Shown: in pieces, positions 19,717 through 28,032 of the stretch
Position numbering within the stretch: the stretch's first letter is position 1
Layout: every line of letters begins with the position of its first letter
Program-made: the position numbers and the translations under genes
The notes under the pieces: model-generated
What the model saw: the letters and a program-made list of their open reading frames with translations, nothing else
The model's database searches: none
What the model was told of the DNA's origin: nothing
Origin: Betaproteobacteria bacterium
GTDB taxonomy: Bacteria; Pseudomonadota; Gammaproteobacteria; Burkholderiales; Burkholderiaceae_F
Assembly: GCA_005882215.1 (NCBI GenBank)
Contig: VBCK01000116.1
Location: 1 to 64,000 of the forward strand
Length of the DNA stretch: 64,000 nucleotides
Direction of reading: 5' to 3'

Positions 19717-20508
19717 TCAGAACCAGGCGCGCACGCCCGCGACCACGCGTGCATCGCCGATACCCTCGCCGTCCGTACGTCTGAAGTCTGCAGTCGCGCC
19801 GAATGCGCGATTCCAGGTCACGCCGATGTAAGGAGCGAACTCGCGCCGAATCTCGTAGCGCAGGCGCAGAGCGAGCTCCATATCGGATAGACCTGAACCG
19901 AGGCCTCGCTGCGGATCGCGCTTGCCGTACAGATTCATCTCAAGCTCCGGTTGGAGAACGAGGCGCTGCGTGAACAACAGCTCGTATTGCGCCTGCAATC
20001 GCGCGGCCGTGCGCCCGCCATCACCGGCGTAGATCGTGGCCTCGATGTCGAACCACTGCGGCGCCAGGCCTTGCACTCCAATCGCGGCCCACCGGCGTGG
20101 CGGACCCGCGCCGAAGTCCTGTCGCGCCCCCAATTGCAGGCTCCACCAGCGCGTGACGATCCGATCCCAGAGCAGCTCCGCGCGCGCATCTTCGGTCCGC
20201 CCGCGCGTGCGTTCGCCCTCCGTCTTGCACCAGAGTTTGTTGTAATCGCCGCCGTACCAGGCGTAACCATCCCACGCGCCCGCATCTGCGCCGGCCCTAC
20301 CCCGCCACTCCAGGCGATCTAGCAGCACCATGGCAATCGGCGCGGTGTCGTCCATGCCCATCATCTTGACCATCTCGCGATACGGCATATCGGGCATGGC
20401 TTTCGTCGGTGGCCCAGGTGGCACATGCTGCGATTCGCTCTCAGGCCGTGCCGATACCGCCGCGAGTAGCGCTATCGCGATGGCCGTGACGCGTGGGACT
20501 GCATGCAT
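19717..20508 (-). CDS. copB: Copper resistance protein CopB (outer-membrane)
   Basis: This 263-residue CopB-family outer-membrane protein has an N-terminal signal and a short Met-rich stretch (PDMPYREMVKMMGMDD). The beta-barrel domain includes WRGRAGADAGAWDGYAWYGGDYNKLWCKTEGER, shown here as family landmarks W..G..YAWYGGD and KLWCKTEGE, and ends in a terminal Phe as expected for outer-membrane barrels. The Met-rich region is much shorter than in classical Pseudomonas CopB. It lies four bases downstream of copA, so the two are translationally coupled. Confidence 0.92.
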   Translation of the reverse strand: MHAVPRVTAIAIALLAAVSARPESESQHVPPGPPTKAMPDMPYREMVKMMGMDDTAPIAMVLLDRLEWRGRAGADAGAWDGYAWYGGDYNKLWCKTEGERTRGRTEDARAELLWDRIVTRWWSLQLGARQDFGAGPPRRWAAIGVQGLAPQWFDIEATIYAGDGGRTAARLQAQYELLFTQRLVLQPELEMNLYGKRDPQRGLGSGLSDMELALRLRYEIRREFAPYIGVTWNRAFGATADFRRTDGEGIGDARVVAGVRAWF

Positions 20509-20512
20509 GCCG

Positions 20513-22297
20513 TCAACCCTGCTGCGCCGGACCAGATCCAGGTGCGACGATCACCTCCCGAAACATGCCGGCCTCCATGTGAAAGAGCAGGTGGCAGTGG
20601 TACGCCCAACGGCCGAGCGCATCGGCCGTGATCAGATAGCTCAAGCGCTGGGCCGGCTGCACGAGGACGGTGTGCTTGCGGACCTGAAAGGCGCCATCCG
20701 GCGACTCGACCTCACTCCACATGCCGTGAAGGTGAATGGGGTGCGTCATCATGCTGTCATTGACCAGGACGATGCGCACTCGCTCACCGTGAGTGAAGCG
20801 CAGCGGCTCGGCCTCGGAGAACTTCCTGCCGTCGAAGGACCACATGAAGCGCGTCATGTGACCGGTGAGATGCAGTTCGATCTCGCGTTGCGGCGGGCGC
20901 GGATCGATCGGTCCACCCAGTGTGTGCAAGTCGGCATAGGTCAACACGCGCCTGCCGTTGTCGCGCAACCCGACGCCCGGGTCTGACAAGGTGTTCTTCG
21001 GTTGCATGACTCGCGCATCGACGCCTGGCGTGGGCTCGGACGGTGCCTGCGTGACGGTCCCAGGAGTCATCTCGCTCTTGGCGTCGTGGCGCATCCCCGG
21101 CATGTCCTGCATCCCTTCCATGCCCTCCATTGCCGACACTGCACTCATGTCGTGGCCCATGCCCATGTCGGTCATCGTGAGCAGCGGTCGCGCATCAAGC
21201 GCCGGAATCTGTCCCTGCAGCCCGGGACGCGGCGCGAGCGTGCCGCGGGCGTACCCCGATCGGTCGATCGACTGCGCGAAGATCGTGTACGGCCGTTCTT
21301 CTGCAGGCTCCACGATCACGTCGTAGACCTCGGCCGTTCCGATCCGAAACTCGTCGACGATGACCGGCTCGACGTCCTGTCCGTCCGTTGCGACCACGGT
21401 CATCTTGAGCCCGGGAATTCGAACGTCGAAGATGCTCATCGAGGAGCCGTTGATGAAGCGCAGCCGCACCTTCTCTCCGCGGCGAAACAGGCCAGTCCAA
21501 TTGGCCGCCGGCGCCGCGCCATTCATCAGGTACGTGTAGGCGTAGCCCGAGACGTCGGCCAGATCGGTGGGGGTCATCCGCATCCCGCCCCACATGCGTC
21601 GCTCTGCGACCGTTGACTGCCAACCCTTCTCCCGAACGTCCTTGAAGAAATCGCCGACGGTGCGCTTACCGAAGTTGAAGTAGTCGCTTTGACGCTTCAG
21701 CGTGGCGAACAGGTGTTCGGGATCCCAGTCGCTCCAGTCCGACAGCAGCACGGTGTAGTCCCGATCCGCACGGTGCCGCTCACCGGCGCGCGGCTCTATC
21801 ACGATCGGTCCGTACAGTCCCGTCTGTTCCTGAAAGCGCGAGTGGCTGTGATACCAGTAGGTACCGGACTGATGGACCGGGAAGCGGTAGGTGAAGGTCT
21901 CGCCCGGCGCGATGCCCTCGAAGCTCAGGCCCGGCACACCATCCATGTCGGCCGGAAGAACGATCCCGTGCCAGTGAATGGAGCTCGGGGCCGGCAGGCG
22001 ATTGGTGACGCGCAAGGTGATCGTGTCGCCTTCGCGCCAGCGCAGAAGCGGCCCGGGGAGCTGACCATTGACCACGGTTGCAACGCGTCGCTGTCCGGTG
22101 AAGTTCACCGCCTGTGCGCCGATCTCCAGGTCGAACTGCGTGCCGGACAGTGCCTGGCGCTCGGCAGTGTCCGACGCCTGCGAGAGTGTCTTGGTTGCGC
22201 CCAGAGCAAGCACGCCGAAGCTCGCGCCCTGCACGAACCGCCGCCGTGAAGAGTTGAACGGGTTGACACGTCTCGGTCGGTTCTTGGTCATCGTCAT
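20513..22297 (-). CDS. copA: Copper-resistance multicopper oxidase CopA (Tat-exported)
   Basis: This 594-residue periplasmic multicopper oxidase oxidises Cu(I) and probably sequesters copper. A twin-arginine signal (SRRRFVQGASFG) is near the N-terminus. Copper ligands are visible in SIHWHG, WYHSHSRFQEQ, HPIHLHGMW and the type-1 site WAYHCHLLFHMEAGM. A Met-rich copper-binding loop (MTDMGMGHDM, MEGMEGMQDMPGM) lies between domains 2 and 3. The start at the ATG of MTMTKN was chosen over an upstream GTG. It is followed by copB and cytochrome c. No copRS two-component regulator is in the window. Confidence 0.94.
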   Translation of the reverse strand: MTMTKNRPRRVNPFNSSRRRFVQGASFGVLALGATKTLSQASDTAERQALSGTQFDLEIGAQAVNFTGQRRVATVVNGQLPGPLLRWREGDTITLRVTNRLPAPSSIHWHGIVLPADMDGVPGLSFEGIAPGETFTYRFPVHQSGTYWYHSHSRFQEQTGLYGPIVIEPRAGERHRADRDYTVLLSDWSDWDPEHLFATLKRQSDYFNFGKRTVGDFFKDVREKGWQSTVAERRMWGGMRMTPTDLADVSGYAYTYLMNGAAPAANWTGLFRRGEKVRLRFINGSSMSIFDVRIPGLKMTVVATDGQDVEPVIVDEFRIGTAEVYDVIVEPAEERPYTIFAQSIDRSGYARGTLAPRPGLQGQIPALDARPLLTMTDMGMGHDMSAVSAMEGMEGMQDMPGMRHDAKSEMTPGTVTQAPSEPTPGVDARVMQPKNTLSDPGVGLRDNGRRVLTYADLHTLGGPIDPRPPQREIELHLTGHMTRFMWSFDGRKFSEAEPLRFTHGERVRIVLVNDSMMTHPIHLHGMWSEVESPDGAFQVRKHTVLVQPAQRLSYLITADALGRWAYHCHLLFHMEAGMFREVIVAPGSGPAQQG

Positions 22298-22411
22298 TCT
22301 CGATCTCAAGAACACTGTTGCAAATGCCGAGCAGCCGCCGAGCCGCCCGGATGGGGCCGTGCGCTGGGCGGGCTATATGAGCCAAACGGGCGCTAAGGCC
22401 CGAAGCGCTCG

Positions 22412-22855
22412 TCAGGAGAGATCAGCAGGAGGAGCGTGAGACCAGAACGAGGCGAAACGCTGGGAGAGGTTTCTCGGCGGGCCGTTGGATAGAGGAATCG
22501 GTGGCCGGGCCGGATCAGTCTCGGGAACAAGACTTGGGACAGCCACGCCTGCCACCGCAAACAGCAGCGCGGGCGCTCTTTCGGGTTTTAGCGTAGCCAC
22601 GGGCTGCGCGATCGCGTGGGCGTTGCAGAGTAGTTCACAGCACAGGTCAGACTCCGGGTGACTTGGCGGCTTTCCATGTTGATGGATATGGCCGCCAGGC
22701 GTCGGTGCGTGGTCGTGGGCCTGAACTGCGCCCATGCCGTGATCCGGCATCGGACAAGCGAAGCCCCCAAGCGTCCAGGCCGTGAGCGCGAGCAAAACGA
22801 CGGCGCGACGGAAGCGGCCGCCGGTCTTGACTCGCTGTGTGCTCGGGTGGGTCAC
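22412..22855 (-). CDS. Small secreted Cys/His-rich protein upstream of copA
   Basis: This predicted 147-residue exported protein starts at a GTG. An Arg-rich N-terminus and hydrophobic segment (VVLLALTAWTLGGFA) precede a metal-binding-looking region: CPMPDHGMG, HDHAPTPGGHIHQHG and DLCCELLCNAH. The Cys/His density and position directly upstream of copA suggest a periplasmic copper-binding or copper-sensing accessory, resembling the small proteins often found at the head of cop operons. A longer frame to an upstream ATG exists (to 23017) but would overlap the SPFH remnant on the other strand. The family was not recognised with certainty. Confidence 0.6.
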   Translation of the reverse strand: MTHPSTQRVKTGGRFRRAVVLLALTAWTLGGFACPMPDHGMGAVQAHDHAPTPGGHIHQHGKPPSHPESDLCCELLCNAHAIAQPVATLKPERAPALLFAVAGVAVPSLVPETDPARPPIPLSNGPPRNLSQRFASFWSHAPPADLS

Positions 22856-22940
22856 GGCAGCATTATTCGCGTGCCTCACTGCAGAGTCAAAGTTGGCGGG
22901 CCGCGCGCATTGCCTCGATACGTTCCCTGGATGTCCGAGG

Positions 22941-23141
22941 GCGAAGGCGCTTGCGCTGACCAGCCAGGCGGCCAAAGGGGAAGCCCAGGCGATCGAACTC
23001 CAGGCGCGCACGATCAACGCGCAGGGCGGGGAGAGCTACCTGCGGCTGGAGGCCATTCGCAAGTGGAACGGCACGATGCCCGTCCACTTGGGTTCGCACA
23101 CGCCGCTGCCGTTTGTCGACGTGGGCGTGGGGGGCAAGTGA
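22941..23141 (+). pseudogene. 3' remnant of an SPFH/prohibitin (HflC-like) gene
   Basis: Reading the plus strand, the last about 66 codons before the TGA encode a stretch like the C-terminal helical part of prohibitin/SPFH proteins: AKGEAQAIELQARTINAQGG, LRLEAIRKWNGTMPVHLG and PLPFVDVG. The whole N-terminal SPFH domain (about 200 residues) is missing. Upstream the same frame merges into sequence antisense to the copper-associated gene. This looks like a gene truncated by insertion or recombination at the edge of the copper island. An ATG at 22782 opens the frame but gives no family-like N-terminus. Confidence 0.65.
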
Positions 23142-23145
23142 TTTG

Positions 23146-24561
23146 TCACGGGGTCAGGAAGGTCGTCACGCGACCGATCTCGGCCAGGCTCCAGATGCGC
23201 GCGATGATCGCGCGCATTTCGTCTTCGCTTGCGCCGTCGCGGTAGCGCGCCAGCCGTAGCGCCTTGTCTTCGAGCTCGGGCCGGCTCAGCGTGTTGCCGG
23301 GATCGCCCTTGGGTGTGTTGACGCGGCCTTCGAGCCGCCGGCCGTCTGCGACCTCAACCAAGACCTTGCCGATCCAGCGCGCCGGGTACGCGGTGTCGAC
23401 CTCCGCATCGAGGCGCATCGCGACCTTGTGGCGGAAGGCGACCACCGCCGGGTCGCTGTAGTGGCGATCGAATTCGTCGAGGCCGGCGCGCCCGTGCACG
23501 GCGATCAGGCCGAGCACGGTGCCGATCGAGAACTTGGCCTGGTGCACGGTCTGCGGATCGACCACCGGTCCGAGCACGTCGATCGCGCCCTGGTGCACGA
23601 GCGCGGTGATGCGTTTCACGTCCTGCGCTGCCAGAGCGTGCTGCTGCAAGAGCTGCTGCAGCGCATCGGCCGCCGGATGCGCGTGGCGGCAGGCTGCGTG
23701 GAACTTGAACGACGTCTCGGCCAATGCCCAGCGCGTGCCGAGGCGATCGGTCAGGCGCGCAGGGTCCGCGTCGCGCGACATGCCGGCCGCCAGGCCCTGG
23801 GCGCCGTCGAGGATGCGGCTGGCGCCCGTGAGGCCGTCCCGGGCGAGATAGGCGGCCGCCAAGCCCGCGCCGGCCGCGTGCGCAGTGTGTAGCTGCTTGG
23901 AGTCGGCCGCCTCGCGCAGGAACTCCCACAGGCCGGCCGATTGCGTGCCTGCGGAGCCAAAGGCGTTCATCATCTGTTCCGGCGTCAGGCGCAGCAGGCG
24001 GCCGGCCGCGGCGGCGGCAGCGAGCGTGCCGGCCGTGCCGGTAGTGTGGAACACTTTGTAATGCGAGCGCCCGAGGAATTCGCCCACGCGGATCCCGACC
24101 TCGTAGCCGGCAACGGCACCGGCCAGCAGCTCGGCGCCGCTGCGCCCCAGTGCCTGCGCCACCGCGAGCGCCACCGGGAAGACGACCGTGCCGGGATGGA
24201 ACACGGAGCCGTTGTGCAGGTCGTCCTGTTCGGCGAAATGCGACGACGCCGCGTTGGCCACCGCGGCCGTCAACGGGCTGGTGAGCCTGCGATGGATAAG
24301 GACCTCGCTTGGCCCGTCGGCCGGTCCCATGCTCTCGGCGAAGCGCGCGATCGCCTCGACCGGCCGTGCCTGCTTGCCGGCGAGGGCCGAGGCGAACCAG
24401 TCGAGCATCAGGTCCTCGGCCCGGCGCAGCACCGCGGCCGGCAGCGCGCGCGCGTCGAGCGTCGCGGCGAAATGCGCCAGGGCCTGGCCGGGATGCCATG
24501 GCGAGACGCCCCCCTCTCCCGCTTGCGGGAGAGGGGTTGGGGGTGAGGGTCGGCCGCTCAC
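23146..24561 (-). CDS. MmgE/PrpD-family protein (2-methylcitrate dehydratase-like)
   Basis: This 471-residue MmgE/PrpD family member belongs to a group that includes 2-methylcitrate dehydratase and cis-aconitate decarboxylase. Landmarks are DWFASALAGKQ, ANAASSHFAEQDDLHNGSVFHPG, YKVFHTTGTAGT, FGSAGTQSAGLWEF and the C-terminal KFSIGTVLGLIAVHG. It starts at a GTG overlapping the stop codon of the TRAP gene by four bases. Residues 5-18 (PSPPTPLPQAGEGG) are encoded by a palindromic intergenic-type repeat, so the protein appears to have gained a repeat-derived N-terminal extension. Its partners suggest degradation of a carboxylic acid; the substrate is unknown. Confidence 0.86.
   Translation of the reverse strand: MSGRPSPPTPLPQAGEGGVSPWHPGQALAHFAATLDARALPAAVLRRAEDLMLDWFASALAGKQARPVEAIARFAESMGPADGPSEVLIHRRLTSPLTAAVANAASSHFAEQDDLHNGSVFHPGTVVFPVALAVAQALGRSGAELLAGAVAGYEVGIRVGEFLGRSHYKVFHTTGTAGTLAAAAAAGRLLRLTPEQMMNAFGSAGTQSAGLWEFLREAADSKQLHTAHAAGAGLAAAYLARDGLTGASRILDGAQGLAAGMSRDADPARLTDRLGTRWALAETSFKFHAACRHAHPAADALQQLLQQHALAAQDVKRITALVHQGAIDVLGPVVDPQTVHQAKFSIGTVLGLIAVHGRAGLDEFDRHYSDPAVVAFRHKVAMRLDAEVDTAYPARWIGKVLVEVADGRRLEGRVNTPKGDPGNTLSRPELEDKALRLARYRDGASEDEMRAIIARIWSLAEIGRVTTFLTP
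24511..24550. repeat. Palindromic dispersed repeat inside the start of the MmgE/PrpD gene
   Basis: Bases 24511-24536 form a near-perfect palindrome of the pattern CCCCTCTCCC-GCTTGC-GGGAGAGGGG, followed by a G/T-rich tail to 24550. This is the widespread proteobacterial repeat that, when translated, gives peptides such as SPPTPLPQAGEG. Here it falls inside the coding region, within the first 18 codons of the MmgE/PrpD gene. It can form a stable hairpin that might affect translation at the operon junction. Confidence 0.75.
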
Positions 24562-25580
24562 AGGCTCGCCGGATCGAAGCCGGTGGCCTTATAGATCGAT
24601 TGAACCGCGTCGCGGCCGACGCGGTCCTCCATCTGGCGGTGCACTGGCAGCATCGCCTTCTTCAGCGCTCGTTTCTGGTCGGCGGTGAGCTCGATGATCT
24701 GGGTCTTGCCGCTCTTGCGTATCGCCTCGACCGCGTCGTCGTTCTCCTTCTTGGCGATGTCGTCCGCGTAGTCGGTGGCCTCCTTCATCGTCTGTTCGAG
24801 GATCGCGCGCAGATCGGGCGGTAGCGAGTCCCAGAACTTGGTGTTGGCGACCACCACGTAGCCGATGTAGCCGTGATCGGTGATCGTCATGTACTTCTGC
24901 ACCTCGTGCATCTTTTGCGTGTAGATGTTCGACGGCGTGTTCTCGTTGCCGTCGACCACGCCGGTCTGCAGCCCCTGGTAGACGTCGGAGAACGCCATCA
25001 CCTGCGGGATCGCTCCCACCGCGCGCATCTGCGCGTCGAGGACCTTGGACGACTGGATCCGCATCTTCTGACCCTTGTAGTCCTCGGGCCAGTGCAGCGG
25101 CTTGTTGGCGGTGAACTCCTTGAATCCGTTGTCCCAGAAGGCCAGGCCCGTCATGCCGTGCGCCTGCAGCAGCTTGAGCATCGATGCGCCGACCGGGCCG
25201 CGCGTGACCTTGTGCAGGTTGTCGTAGCTGTCGAACAGGTAGGGCAGGTCGAAGGCCTCGAATTCCTTGATGCCCATCGGCCCGAACTTCGATGCCGACG
25301 GCGCCAGCAGCTGCACCGAGCCGAGCTGCAGCGCCTCGAGCTCTTCCTTGTCCTTGTACAGCGAGCTGTTCGGGTAGACCTCGACCTTGACCCGACCCTT
25401 GGTGCGCTCCTCGACCAGCTTCTTGAAGTAGTCGGCGGCCTTGCCCTTGGGGGCGTCGGATGTCACCACGTGGCTGAACTTGATGACGATCGGCGCTGGC
25501 TGGGCGTGCGCCCCGCAGAGCAGGCCCAGAGCCAGGCCGAGAGCGGATAGAACGATGCGCGTGTTGCCGCTGACCTTCAT
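24558..25580 (-). CDS. TRAP transporter periplasmic solute-binding protein (DctP family)
   Basis: This 340-residue periplasmic binding protein of a tripartite ATP-independent transporter delivers organic acids to a DctQM permease. It has a signal peptide ending CGAHAQP, then IKFSHVVTSDAPKG, and the family region SSKVLDAQMRAVGAIPQVMAFSDVYQGLQTGVVDGNENTP, summarised here as the R-x-Q..P..EVY..LQTGVVDG signature. The ATG at 25580 has GGGAGGG just upstream; a longer in-frame stretch upstream is the antisense shadow of the CoA-transferase gene. No DctQ or DctM genes are adjacent, so the permease must be elsewhere. Confidence 0.92.
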   Translation of the reverse strand: MKVSGNTRIVLSALGLALGLLCGAHAQPAPIVIKFSHVVTSDAPKGKAADYFKKLVEERTKGRVKVEVYPNSSLYKDKEELEALQLGSVQLLAPSASKFGPMGIKEFEAFDLPYLFDSYDNLHKVTRGPVGASMLKLLQAHGMTGLAFWDNGFKEFTANKPLHWPEDYKGQKMRIQSSKVLDAQMRAVGAIPQVMAFSDVYQGLQTGVVDGNENTPSNIYTQKMHEVQKYMTITDHGYIGYVVVANTKFWDSLPPDLRAILEQTMKEATDYADDIAKKENDDAVEAIRKSGKTQIIELTADQKRALKKAMLPVHRQMEDRVGRDAVQSIYKATGFDPASL

Positions 25581-25663
25581 GATCCCTCCCTGTTTTTCTT
25601 TCCCTTGTCTCGCAGTCTTCTGCCGCGTTGCCATCTCCGCGCCGATCCGGCTTTCGTAAAGTA

Positions 25664-26842
25664 CTAGATCGCCTGCAGCCGGCGCAGGCGGTCGATATCG
25701 GCTGCGCCGTAGCCCAGGCCGGCGAGGATGGCTTCGGTGTGCTGGCCGAGTGCCGGCACGGCGTCCATGCGCACCGCGTCGACATCGGCCGCCCCCGGCG
25801 GCAGCAGCGCCGGCACTGGGCCGGCCGGCGTGTCGACCTGCACCCAGCGCCGGCGCGCCTTCAGCTGCGGATGCTCCCAGACCTCGCGCATGTCGTTGAT
25901 GCGCGCGTTGGCGATCTGCGCTTCGTCGAGCCGCGCCACCACCTGGTCGGCGGTCAGCAAGGCAAACGCCTGCACGATGATCTCGCGCAACTGCGGGCGG
26001 GCCTCGGTGCGCCGGCTGTTGGTGCTGAAACGCTCGTCGGCGGCCAGCTCGGGTCGGCGCAGCACCTGGTCGCAGAACGCCCGCCACTCGCGTTCGTTCT
26101 GCAGGCCAAGCATCACGGTCCTGCCGTCGCCGGTGGGGAAGGGGCCGTAGGGGTAGATGGTCGCGTGCGCGGCACCGGCGCGCGGCGGTGGCGGCGCGCC
26201 GTCGAACGCGTAGTACAGCGGATAGCTCATCCACTCGACCATGGCCTCGAGCATCGAGACCTCGATGCGCTTGCCCTGGCCGGTGCGGCCGCGCTCGATC
26301 AGCGCCGCCAGGATGTTGCTGAGCGCGTACATGCCGGCGGCGATGTCCGCGATCGAGCAGCCGGCCTTGACCGGCTCCTCCGCGCTGCCCGTGACCGACA
26401 GGAAGCCGGACTCGCTCTGGATCAGCAGGTCGTAGGCCTTCTTGTCGCGATAGGGTCCATCCGCGCCGTAGCCCGAAATGTCGCACACGATCAGACGCGG
26501 ATGGGCGGCGCGCAGCGCCTCGTACGACAGGCCCAGCCGCGCCGCGGCGCCCGGCATCAGGTTCTGCACCAGCACGTCGGCGCCGGCCAGCAGCCGGGCC
26601 AGGATCAGCGGGGCCTCGGCGTGCTTGAGGTCGAGCGTCAGGCTTTCCTTGGAGCGGTTGGTCCACACGAAATGGGAAGCCTGCCCGCGCACCCGGCTGT
26701 CGTAGGCGCGTGCGAAATCGCCCACGCCAGGGCGCTCGATCTTGATCACGCGCGCCCCGAGGTCGGCGAGCTGGCGCGTGCAAAACGGCGCCGCGATCGC
26801 GTGCTCCAGAGCTACGACCGTGATCCCGTCCAGAGGCCGCAT
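25664..26842 (-). CDS. CaiB/BaiF-family (class III) CoA transferase
   Basis: This 392-residue class III CoA-transferase moves CoA between carboxylic acids. N-terminal landmarks are MRPLDGITVVALEHAIAAPFC, QLADLGARVIKIERPG and NRSKESLTLDLK. The catalytic Asp lies in KAYDLLIQSESG, followed by CSIADIAAGMYA. It starts eight bases after the acyl-CoA dehydrogenase stop codon and is 83 bases upstream of the TRAP gene, so it is part of an operon that probably activates and oxidises an imported acid. The acid itself cannot be named from sequence. Confidence 0.92.
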   Translation of the reverse strand: MRPLDGITVVALEHAIAAPFCTRQLADLGARVIKIERPGVGDFARAYDSRVRGQASHFVWTNRSKESLTLDLKHAEAPLILARLLAGADVLVQNLMPGAAARLGLSYEALRAAHPRLIVCDISGYGADGPYRDKKAYDLLIQSESGFLSVTGSAEEPVKAGCSIADIAAGMYALSNILAALIERGRTGQGKRIEVSMLEAMVEWMSYPLYYAFDGAPPPPRAGAAHATIYPYGPFPTGDGRTVMLGLQNEREWRAFCDQVLRRPELAADERFSTNSRRTEARPQLREIIVQAFALLTADQVVARLDEAQIANARINDMREVWEHPQLKARRRWVQVDTPAGPVPALLPPGAADVDAVRMDAVPALGQHTEAILAGLGYGAADIDRLRRLQAI

Positions 26843-26850
26843 AGGAGCGC

Positions 26851-28014
26851 TCAAAAGGAGCGGGGTAGCCCGAGCACGTGCTCGGCCACGTAGGACAGGA
26901 TCAGGTTGGTCGAGACCGGCGCCACCTGGTACAGCCGGGTTTCGCGAAACTTGCGCTCGATGTCGTATTCGTGGGCGAAGCCGTAGCCACCGTGGAACTG
27001 GATGCAGGCATTGGCGGCCTCCCACGACGCCTTGGCCGCGAGGTACTTCGCCATGTTGGCTTGGGCGCCGCAGGGCTCGCCCGCGTCGAACAGCTCGCAA
27101 GCCCGCCAGCGCATCAGGTTCGCGGCTTCGACCTCGATGTAGCACTCGGCGATCGGAAACTGCACGCCCTGGTTCTGGCCGATCGGGCGGTCGAACACGA
27201 CACGCTCGGTCGCGTACCGGGTCACCCGGTCGATGAACCAGTAGCCGTCGCCGACGCATTCGGCAGCAATCAAGGTGCGCTCGGCGTTCAGGCCGTCGAG
27301 GATGTAGCGGAAGCCCCGGCCTTCCTGGCCGATCAGGTTTTCGGCCGGGATCTCCAGGTTGTCGAAGAAGAGCTCGTTGGTCTCGTGGTTGACCATGTTG
27401 GCGATCGGCCGCACGGTCAGGCCCGCCTTCACTGCCTGGCCCAGGTCGACCATGAAGATCGACATCCCTTCGGATTTCTTCGAGACCTCGGCGATCGGCG
27501 TAGTGCGGGCGAGCAGGATCATCCAGTCGGAGTGCTGCACGCGCGAAATCCACACCTTCTGGCCGTTGACGACGTAGCGGTCGCCCTTTCTGACCGCGGT
27601 CGTCCGGATCTTCGTCGTGTCAGTGCCCGTGGCGGGCTCCGTGACGCCCATCGACTGCAGGCGCCATTCGCCGCTGGCTATTTTCGGCAGGAAATGCCGC
27701 TTCTGCTCGGGTGATCCGTGGCGCAGCAGCGTGCCAATGTTGTACATCTGTCCGTGGCAGGCGCCGGAATTGCCGCCGCTGCGGTTGATCTCTTCCATGA
27801 TCACCGAGGCTTCGGCGAGGCCCAGGCCCGAGCCGCCGTACTCGGACGGAATCATCGCAGCGAGCCAGCCGGCCCTGGTCAGCGCATCGACGAACGACTC
27901 GGGGTAGGCACGCTGCTCATCGAGCTTGCGGTGGTACTCGTCAGGGAACTGCGAGCACAGCGCGCGCACCGCATCGCGCAGATCTGGGTAGCGGTCGCTG
28001 GCGGCTTTCAACAT
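26851..28014 (-). CDS. Acyl-CoA dehydrogenase family protein
   Basis: This 387-residue flavoprotein has the acyl-CoA dehydrogenase fold: MIPSEYGGSGLGL, QSMGVTEPATGTDTTKIRT (FAD/acyl binding), FFDNLEIPAENLIGQEGRGF and CIQFHGGYGFAHEYDIER. In place of the usual YEGTSEIQ, which carries the catalytic Glu of short/medium-chain enzymes, it has LYQVAPVSTN. It must therefore use a different base, as some relatives do, or perform another reaction. It belongs to the methyltransferase-ACAD-CaiB-TRAP-PrpD operon. Confidence 0.9.
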   Translation of the reverse strand: MLKAASDRYPDLRDAVRALCSQFPDEYHRKLDEQRAYPESFVDALTRAGWLAAMIPSEYGGSGLGLAEASVIMEEINRSGGNSGACHGQMYNIGTLLRHGSPEQKRHFLPKIASGEWRLQSMGVTEPATGTDTTKIRTTAVRKGDRYVVNGQKVWISRVQHSDWMILLARTTPIAEVSKKSEGMSIFMVDLGQAVKAGLTVRPIANMVNHETNELFFDNLEIPAENLIGQEGRGFRYILDGLNAERTLIAAECVGDGYWFIDRVTRYATERVVFDRPIGQNQGVQFPIAECYIEVEAANLMRWRACELFDAGEPCGAQANMAKYLAAKASWEAANACIQFHGGYGFAHEYDIERKFRETRLYQVAPVSTNLILSYVAEHVLGLPRSF

Positions 28015-28032
28015 CGAGCGGTGCTCGGTCGC

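Noticed and set aside
22782-22940. Start of the plus-strand frame that leads into the SPFH remnant
   Set aside because: The N-terminal part is antisense to the Cys/His-rich gene and unlike SPFH domains, so it was not treated as an intact gene.
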